Assembly: GCA_025927515.1 (NCBI GenBank)
Contig: JAICLG010000086.1
Coordinates: forward strand, 1-11,117
Length of the DNA stretch: 11,117 nt
From: Hyphomicrobium sp.
GTDB taxonomy: Bacteria > Pseudomonadota > Alphaproteobacteria > Rhizobiales > Hyphomicrobiaceae
Reading direction: 5' to 3'
This document shows, one piece after another, positions 7,016-11,117 of this stretch. The notes below the pieces were generated by a model. It searched no databases. It saw nothing but the letters and a program-made list of their open reading frames with translations, and was not told where the DNA came from. Both the position numbers and the translations under genes were made by a program. The stretch's first letter is position 1, and every line of letters starts with the position of its first letter.

Positions 7016-8230
7016 TTAGCGGCTGAATACGACGGCGGGGTCGATTCGGACGACTTTGATGATAGCGCTGATGGCGGCGAGCACGCACATTCCGATCGTA
7101 ACGGCGAACAATCCACCGGCGAGTTCGGGCGTCATGATGACCGTGAGTTTTGTATCCTGAGCCGCACGGATCGCAGCGAGAGCAAGGGCTATGCCGAGGA
7201 CGTAGCCGATGAAACCGGATAGCACAGCCTGCATCAGTATCACTTTCACGATGTAGCCGGCTCCGGCTCCAAGAGCTCGCAACGTTGCGAACTCGTTGAT
7301 GTGGTCTTTCGTGCTCGCATAAAGCGTTTGTGCCACGATGACGATGCCGACAATGAGGCCGAGAAGAGCACCCGCGATCAGCGCCGCGCCAGCGCCCGTC
7401 TGGAACAGCCAATAGTTCTGGCTGCGCTTACGGAATTCATCCTGAGTCAACACTTCCGTATCGGGCAGCCGCTGCGCGATTTCGGCGCGAACGTGTTCGA
7501 GATCGGCCCCTGAGACGAGCGATACGCGTTGATACGCAGCCTGGTCTTGCTCGGCCCCTGTCAGCCGTCGCGCTTCATCGAGCGAGGTAAAGACGAACGG
7601 TAGTGTTGTGAAGGATCGGATGCGCTTAGTCACTGCGGCAAGCTCTACCGATGCACCGTTGATTTCTGCATGCTGGCCGAGCTTGTCGATTCCGAGGTCC
7701 GGGAAATAGCTCTGGTCGATTGCGACAGTATCCGGTGCGTCGAGAGCGGCGCGGCTGCCTTCGACGATGTTCCACGGCAGCGCCTTCGGGCTGTCGCCCG
7801 CAGTGCCTATCAAGAGAATAGTGTTCGTTCCGCCGCGTGGTTTGCGCCAGCTTGCGAAGGCGACGACCATATCCTCCGAGTTCTCGACGCCGGGCGTTGA
7901 CAGGATTACGTGCCGCTCGCGGCCGGACAGGAACGAAGGATCGTCATAGCTTTTGGTGCCGAGCGGAACGACCCATAGATCGGCGGGCGCGGCATCGATG
8001 ATGGCCGATATCTTATCCTGCGAGCCGAGATAGATACCGGACTGAATGGCGACAAGCACGACCGAAAAGACGATGCCGACGATGGTGACGAAGAAGCTCA
8101 TGCGGTCGTGAAAGAGATTGCGATATGCGAGCTTCATCGCCATCGACATGGAGGGCTTGCGGGATCGCAGCCGTTTCGAAATGGCCGGCGCTGGGATTGC
8201 TCCGAGCTTTGCGTCGAGTGCAAGTTCCAT
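7016..8230 (-). CDS. devC: ABC transporter permease, DevC type (FtsX/MacB-like)
   Basis: The protein has 404 residues. I chose the ATG at 8230-8228 because GGAGGAGGA lies just upstream; a TTG 18 codons earlier has no such site. The layout is that of the MacB/FtsX class. A cytoplasmic lead (1-44) is followed by a first membrane helix at ~46-68 (FFVTIVGIVFSVVLVAIQSG). A large periplasmic domain spans ~70-270 and contains LWVVPLGTKSYDD, typical of DevC proteins. Three more helices lie at ~278-303, ~328-356 and ~370-392. The FtsX-domain motif NEFATLRALGAG is at 312-323. Such permeases do not form a classical channel but pass motion to a periplasmic adaptor, here the HlyD-like protein encoded upstream. 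About 100 nt separate it from the Thr-rich protein gene. Known DevC (Anabaena) exports heterocyst glycolipids with DevB, DevA and TolC; the substrate here is not known. Confidence 0.91.
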   Translation of the reverse strand: MELALDAKLGAIPAPAISKRLRSRKPSMSMAMKLAYRNLFHDRMSFFVTIVGIVFSVVLVAIQSGIYLGSQDKISAIIDAAPADLWVVPLGTKSYDDPSFLSGRERHVILSTPGVENSEDMVVAFASWRKPRGGTNTILLIGTAGDSPKALPWNIVEGSRAALDAPDTVAIDQSYFPDLGIDKLGQHAEINGASVELAAVTKRIRSFTTLPFVFTSLDEARRLTGAEQDQAAYQRVSLVSGADLEHVRAEIAQRLPDTEVLTQDEFRKRSQNYWLFQTGAGAALIAGALLGLIVGIVIVAQTLYASTKDHINEFATLRALGAGAGYIVKVILMQAVLSGFIGYVLGIALALAAIRAAQDTKLTVIMTPELAGGLFAVTIGMCVLAAISAIIKVVRIDPAVVFSR

Positions 8231-8332
8231 GACCTGTCCTCCTCCTTGAGGGCGTTGGCCGGCGTCGATTGCTTTTTTAAACAAGGGTTCCGGAAGCGTG
8301 TGCGTTGCCCACTCCGGAGATGTAGATCGGGA

Positions 8333-8911
8333 TCACTCGTTGCAGGGAACGTCGACCAAAGCGGCGATCGCTGCAGAGTACCGGCGGCAGATCTGTTTGG
8401 CCGCCGTTGTGGCGGTATTCAGATCGGCTTTATCATCCGTGGATGTCTTAGCGACGGCAGCAACTGTTTCCGTTTTTGACGTTTCGGTTGCGGCTGGCGT
8501 TATCGAAGCGGTCGTCGTCGGCGGCGTGCTTGAATTCCCGTCGCTCGTGTTGCTGTTCGTTTTCGCGATCTCGGTCGTGGTGGCGGGATTGTTTTCAAGC
8601 TTGCTCTCGAGCTTGACCGCCTTAATGACGGAATACGCGGCGTGTTTGGTTTCCGCGACGTCGATTTTGCGGTGGCGCTTCACCTTGCGGGCCGGGGCGG
8701 CATCTGCGTGATACGAGCGGCGCACGTAGCGCTTTCGATCGCAATGACGGCCATATCCGTATCCGTCCTCAGCATAGCTCTGCGTCGGGTGGGCAACGAA
8801 CGAGCCGAGGGGGAAGCCGAAGCCAACACGGATGCCTCGGGCGTTTGCAGCTTGGGTCAATGTGGTGCCCGCAAGCAGCGCGGCTGTAAGTGCGAACGTG
8901 ATCTTCGTCAT
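8333..8911 (-). CDS. Exported Thr/Ser/Ala-rich protein of unknown function
   Basis: The protein has 192 residues and I do not recognise the family. The ATG at 8911 has AGGAGG 6 nt upstream. A signal peptide covers ~1-24 (MTKITFALTAALLAGTTLTQ, then AANA). A glycine/tyrosine-rich part lies at ~26-56 (RVGFGFPLGSF, EDGYGYGRHC). A very basic stretch follows at ~58-82 (RKRYVRRSYH, RKVKRHRK), then a low-complexity linker at ~108-172 dominated by Thr, Ser, Ala, Lys and Asn. The C terminus is compact, CRRYSAAIAALVDVPC, with C175 and C190 able to form a disulfide; C57 is the only other cysteine. The build suggests a periplasmic or surface protein with a flexible spacer, perhaps touching cell wall or anionic polymers (inference). 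It lies between devB and devC, and its upstream region carries one of three shared inverted repeats. Confidence 0.85.
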   Translation of the reverse strand: MTKITFALTAALLAGTTLTQAANARGIRVGFGFPLGSFVAHPTQSYAEDGYGYGRHCDRKRYVRRSYHADAAPARKVKRHRKIDVAETKHAAYSVIKAVKLESKLENNPATTTEIAKTNSNTSDGNSSTPPTTTASITPAATETSKTETVAAVAKTSTDDKADLNTATTAAKQICRRYSAAIAALVDVPCNE

Positions 8912-9207
8912 TGGAGCCTCCTACGGGCTGAATTCGGTTCTTGTTGATCGCGGTGCCGGTCTTTCCCCGGTGATGTCTGGAGGATGCCGGTTCTCTTCGG
9001 CCAGCGCTGTTCCAGGCGGAACACGATGCGATTTCTTTGTTTTTATTTTTTGCGGACGATTTAATTTCGGCCCACCTGAAGGGACTGACGGGGAGGAGCG
9101 GGATGGGGCCGCATGCCCACTTCCGCGTCCTCCCCGCTCCAGGACCGGCGGCAACTCCACTAAGGAGGAAGCGGGCCGCCGCTGGCCTGAATCGATCTCC
9201 ATTCCCC
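8912..9207. other. 296-nt leader between devB end and the Thr-rich protein gene
   Basis: No gene is seen. A minus-strand frame is open through much of it, but it has low-complexity composition and no homology. The region carries a shared inverted repeat (9007-9024). Immediately 5' of that, in minus-strand sense, is an A-rich tract (T-rich on plus, 9031-9051) that stands out in this GC-rich DNA and could be a promoter up-element. An imperfect long hairpin pairs GGAGCGGG at 9095-9102 with CCCGCTCC at 9133-9140 over a 30-nt loop, with no T-run, so no clear terminator follows devB. Confidence 0.5.
9007..9024. promoter_or_regulatory. Shared inverted repeat, copy C (upstream of Thr-rich protein gene)
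   Basis: CTGTTCC-AGGC-GGAACAC forms a dyad with 6 of 7 arm positions paired, 95 nt before the ATG at 8911. It is one of three copies with the same 4-nt centre spacing (others at 10338-10355 and 10824-10841). With its left flank CAGCG it matches copy B at 19 of 22 positions. It could be an operator for a dimeric regulator or a hairpin in the leader RNA; the sequence does not decide. Confidence 0.6.
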
Positions 9208-10251
9208 TCACTTGAAAAAGGCGTCGGCTCTCATACCGGGCAGCAGCGGAGGATTGCCATCGAGATCGATCGTGACGGGAAGCACTTCGACATCGACCGG
9301 CCTTCGTGCGCTACGCAGAGCGAATTGCGGCGACGTCAGCGACGGTGCAACCTCGGCAACCGTTCCTTCGAATTCCGTGCCGGGGGATGCCGTGCTTTTG
9401 ACGACGACCTTGCCGCCGACCTTGATCTTCGAAACGTCGATTTCGTCGACTTCGGCTTTGAGCCGCAAAGCCGTCACGTCGCCAAGGACCGCGAGCGTCT
9501 GATCCGGTGACGGCGCGACGATCTCTCCGACTTTCGCTTGCAGTTGCAGGACGGTGCCGCTGACGGGTGCAAGAATTCGGGTTTTCTCAAGCAGGGCTTC
9601 GGCAACAGCGACGTCGGAGCGCGCGGCCTGCAACGCGGACTCGAGCCGGTTCGGCGCGGGGATGTTGGGCTTCGATTGCGCTCTTGCGTAGTTGGAACGT
9701 TCCTCTTGCAGCTTGTCCTTGGCCTTGGCGAGATCGTCGCGCGCGTGCGCTACACGTTCGTCGTTGCCGGTGCCTGCGCGTCGCGCCTGCAGCTCGTATT
9801 CCAATTCGAAATGGGCGTTCGTCAGCGCACGCTCGGCAGAGAAGACGTTGTCTTCCGCGTCGCGAATCTCATCGCGGCCTTTGTCCAGCGGCTGCGCGTC
9901 GCGTTCGCGTTTGCGTGAAGCGACCTCCGTTTCAGCAGCTTGCAGGCGGGCGCGAGCTTCGTCATCGTCGAGACGAATGAGGAGTTCGCCTTTCTCTACT
10001 TTGTCGTTCTGCTTGACGGGAACTTCGACGATGCGACCGAGAAGTGCCGAGCCGACGCGGATGAGGCCAGATTTCGGTTCGACGCGGCCGGGCGCTGCGG
10101 CGACCCAGTCGACTTTCGGCGACACGTCCTTTGCCTGGGACGTGTCGTTGGCTTTGGCGTTTGCTAGATCGCTATGGGAAAGCGTAGCGGTGCCCAAGGC
10201 TCCCGCGCTCGCTGCAAGAACGAGCAAGGCGAGCTTTGTTAAAGTGCTCAT
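9208..10251 (-). CDS. devB: HlyD-family periplasmic adaptor, DevB type
   Basis: The protein has 347 residues. The ATG at 10251 follows a strong AAGGAGG about 7 nt upstream. A single N-terminal membrane anchor or signal lies at ~5-24. The first half of the lipoyl-like hairpin is at ~52-96 (GRVEPKSGLIRVGSALLGRIVEV...GELLIRLDDDE). A long coiled-coil hairpin covers ~95-225, rich in Glu, Arg, Ala and Lys (LQAAETEVASRKRERDA, ARDDLAKAKDKLQEERS). The second lipoyl half is at ~224-248 (TRILAPVSGTVLQLQAKVGEIV), and a beta-barrel/membrane-proximal part runs to the end with LLPGMRADAFF. Adaptors of this type bridge an inner-membrane ABC exporter and an outer-membrane TolC-like channel; no TolC gene is in the window. 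It is the first gene of the export cassette, but it is separated from devC by the Thr-rich protein gene. A shared inverted repeat lies 86 nt upstream. Confidence 0.9.
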   Translation of the reverse strand: MSTLTKLALLVLAASAGALGTATLSHSDLANAKANDTSQAKDVSPKVDWVAAAPGRVEPKSGLIRVGSALLGRIVEVPVKQNDKVEKGELLIRLDDDEARARLQAAETEVASRKRERDAQPLDKGRDEIRDAEDNVFSAERALTNAHFELEYELQARRAGTGNDERVAHARDDLAKAKDKLQEERSNYARAQSKPNIPAPNRLESALQAARSDVAVAEALLEKTRILAPVSGTVLQLQAKVGEIVAPSPDQTLAVLGDVTALRLKAEVDEIDVSKIKVGGKVVVKSTASPGTEFEGTVAEVAPSLTSPQFALRSARRPVDVEVLPVTIDLDGNPPLLPGMRADAFFK

Positions 10252-10337
10252 GAAAATCCTCCTTAAGAATTCGGGCAGGCCTAGGCGATGCAGCGGCCCA
10301 TTACGCGGGTGACGCTAGCGGTCCGGCTTTCTCAGCG

Positions 10338-10355
10338 CTGTTTCGAGCGGAACAG
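10338..10355. promoter_or_regulatory. Shared inverted repeat, copy B (upstream of devB)
   Basis: CTGTTTC-GAGC-GGAACAG forms a dyad with 6 of 7 arm positions paired, 86 nt before the devB ATG and downstream of the terminator of the preceding gene. It thus falls inside the stretch that must contain the devB promoter. Its 4-nt centre and arm sequence equal those of copies A and C. An AT-rich AAATATTT on both strands (10376-10383) lies 5' of it in minus-strand sense and may be a -10 region (inference). Confidence 0.62.
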
Positions 10356-10400
10356 GTCGGAGGATCGGTGGGAGAAATATTTCGCCGCCACGGCCCGGTG

Positions 10401-10433
10401 AAAAAGAAAAGGCTTCGGAGATTGTCCGAAGCC
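10401..10433 (-). terminator. Rho-independent terminator of the four-Cys protein gene
   Basis: On the minus strand a 9-bp GGCTTCGGA/TCCGAAGCC stem (10433-10425 with 10419-10411) with a 5-nt loop is followed by TTTTCTTTTT (10410-10401). It lies 37 nt past the stop codon of the small gene. This is the clearest terminator in the window and makes that gene its own transcription unit, separate from devB. Confidence 0.92.
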
Positions 10434-10470
10434 CATTTCCGATCGATCCAATTTTGAATGTGGACGCAAT

Positions 10471-10746
10471 TTATTGGCACATCTCGCGCAACGTCCAGCC
10501 GACGATCTTGCAGCTCTCCGCGCCGTTAGCGTTGAGGAAGCACTTGCGGTTCGGAAGACGCTGGTAGTCGCAATAATAATTGCCGGAATACCCCGAATAG
10601 CCGTGCATCGGCTTCGCAAACTGGTAGTCCTGAATGAAAATGTCCTTGGCTCCGCGTGCATAAGCGGGCGAGCCTGCCAACGCCAGGGCAGCAGCGAGTG
10701 CTGCGGACGCGATGGCCAGCGAGAGCGTGTTGGCGAACGATGTCAT
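10471..10746 (-). CDS. Small exported four-cysteine protein of unknown function
   Basis: The protein has 91 residues; no named family is recognised. The ATG at 10746 has a strong AAAGGAGG about 8 nt upstream. A signal peptide covers ~1-30 (LAIASAALAAALALAGSPAYA, cleavage after AYA). The mature protein of ~61 residues has an aromatic part (DIFIQDYQFAKPMHGYSGYSGNYY) and four cysteines at 59, 69, 79 and 90. They are spaced almost evenly about 10 residues apart (YYCDYQ, NRKCFL, ESCKIVGW, EMCQ), which fits two disulfide bonds in the periplasm. It is a monocistronic unit with its own terminator. An inverted repeat shared with devB and the Thr-rich protein gene lies 77 nt upstream, which suggests a common control. 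It is divergent from the peroxidase-like gene at the right edge. Confidence 0.88.
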   Translation of the reverse strand: MTSFANTLSLAIASAALAAALALAGSPAYARGAKDIFIQDYQFAKPMHGYSGYSGNYYCDYQRLPNRKCFLNANGAESCKIVGWTLREMCQ

Positions 10747-10823
10747 TTCGGTTTCCTCCTTTGCGGCCGGATGGCCGTGCGCTCATTCCTGGAGGCAGGT
10801 TTAAGAGTTTGGGATCAGCATGG

Positions 10824-10841
10824 CTGTTCCCGCAGGAACAG
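10824..10841. promoter_or_regulatory. Shared inverted repeat, copy A (between the four-Cys gene and the peroxidase gene)
   Basis: CTGTTCCCGCAGGAACAG is a perfect dyad with 7-nt arms and a 4-nt centre. It lies 77 nt before the ATG of the four-Cys gene and about 123 nt before that of the divergent peroxidase gene, so it could act on either or both. It is the most regular of the three copies. Confidence 0.65.
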
Positions 10842-10964
10842 GTGACGTTTGCCTCACTTCAAAAGAGGGCGTGGGCATTCGCAGCGGTATCGATCTGCGG
10901 TCAGCCTGTTATTGATTATGCTTCGGGGGCGGGCGTGCGTCCGAATTTGTGAAGGCGATGGACG

Positions 10965-11117
10965 ATGGGAAAAATTTGGTCGACGCTCGTCAGTCTGGTG
11001 GCGATGTGGATGGCGGCTCCGAGCGTCGGGCCGTCGAGACCCGTCAAAGGTTCGGCCTACGATTTCGAGTTCACGGGCATCGACGGTAAGCCGATGAAGC
11101 TCTCGACATGGAGAGGG
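10965..11117 (+). CDS. Glutathione peroxidase family protein, exported (N-terminal part; 3' end outside window)
   Basis: 51 residues are visible and the frame is open to the window end. The ATG at 10965 has AAGG about 9 nt upstream; another ATG at 10958 is in a different frame. A signal peptide covers ~1-24 (MGKIWSTLVSLVAMWMAAPS). It is followed by SAYDFEFTGIDGKPMKLSTWRG, the standard opening of bacterial glutathione peroxidases of the BtuE/thioredoxin-dependent type. The catalytic Cys (or Sec), Gln and Trp would lie beyond the edge and cannot be checked. The expected role is reduction of hydroperoxides in the periplasm with thiol donors (family knowledge). Many bacterial members are cytoplasmic, so the signal peptide is worth noting. 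It is divergent from the four-Cys protein gene. Confidence 0.82.
   Translation, partial: MGKIWSTLVSLVAMWMAAPSVGPSRPVKGSAYDFEFTGIDGKPMKLSTWRG

Noticed and set aside
7002..7412. Upstream extension of the ATPase frame (about 137 more codons)
   Set aside because: It overlaps devC in another frame, has shadow-like Arg/His/Ser composition, and the ABC domain with a good ribosome site begins at 7001.
8288..8295. TTCCGGAA before devC as a dyad of the same family
   Set aside because: The half-sites abut without the 4-nt centre and the outer arm bases differ; it may be chance.
8921..9211. 96-residue minus-strand frame in the gap after devB
   Set aside because: It is Pro/Ser/Arg-rich with no homology and has no convincing ribosome site. 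It spans the dyad and the A-rich tract, so it is probably non-coding.
9686..9696. GGAACGTTCC palindrome as a fourth regulatory copy
   Set aside because: It lies inside the devB coding region, lacks the 4-nt centre and is arranged the other way round.
8912..10965. Reading the GGAAC arms of the dyads as -35 boxes of EcfG-type general stress promoters
   Set aside because: The expected CGTT-like -10 box 16-17 nt downstream was not found on either strand for any of the three copies, and the symmetric arms with fixed centre are better explained as a dyad.
1..11117. CRISPR arrays, insertion sequences, tRNA or rRNA genes, phage genes
   Set aside because: No regularly spaced repeats, transposase-like frames, terminal repeats or cloverleaf patterns were seen by eye on either strand.

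Overview
The window reads as chromosomal DNA of a GC-rich alphaproteobacterium, probably of the order Hyphomicrobiales and possibly near Hyphomicrobium. This rests on the protein styles (FabI, AroC, TlyA), on the gene orders dxs-tlyA and fabI-phosphatase-aroC, which I remember as common in that group, and on the strong Shine-Dalgarno sites. The species cannot be fixed from the sequence alone.

Left part (1-3043). The 3' end of dxs (isoprenoid precursor synthesis) is followed by two RNA methyltransferase genes on the same strand: tlyA and an RlmD/TrmA-like iron-sulfur enzyme, which overlap by 8 nt. A gene for a small exported DUF4399 protein sits on the opposite strand between dxs and tlyA.

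Middle part (3040-6056, minus strand). fabI (fatty acid elongation), a histidine-phosphatase-superfamily gene and aroC (chorismate synthesis) are transcribed leftward. The phosphatase gene starts with TTG, overlapping the fabI stop in TTGA. A 465-nt gap separates the phosphatase gene from aroC. It holds a hairpin terminator and a possible decayed reading frame, and otherwise nothing I recognise.

Right part (6249-10746, minus strand). In order of transcription: a small exported four-cysteine protein with its own strong terminator, then a DevBCA-type export cassette (HlyD-like periplasmic adaptor DevB, an exported Thr/Ser/Ala-rich protein of unknown family, FtsX/MacB-like permease DevC, ATPase DevA). 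At the right edge a divergent gene begins for an exported glutathione-peroxidase-like protein, cut by the window end.

The most notable signal is a shared inverted repeat of the form CTGTTCC-N4-GGAACAG. It occurs three times, each copy 77-96 nt upstream of the start codon of one of three minus-strand genes: the four-Cys protein, devB and the Thr-rich protein. No comparable copy was seen by eye elsewhere in the window. It links these exported proteins and the exporter into a candidate co-regulated envelope system and could also touch the divergent peroxidase gene. The regulator is not in the window and the function of the system is unknown.
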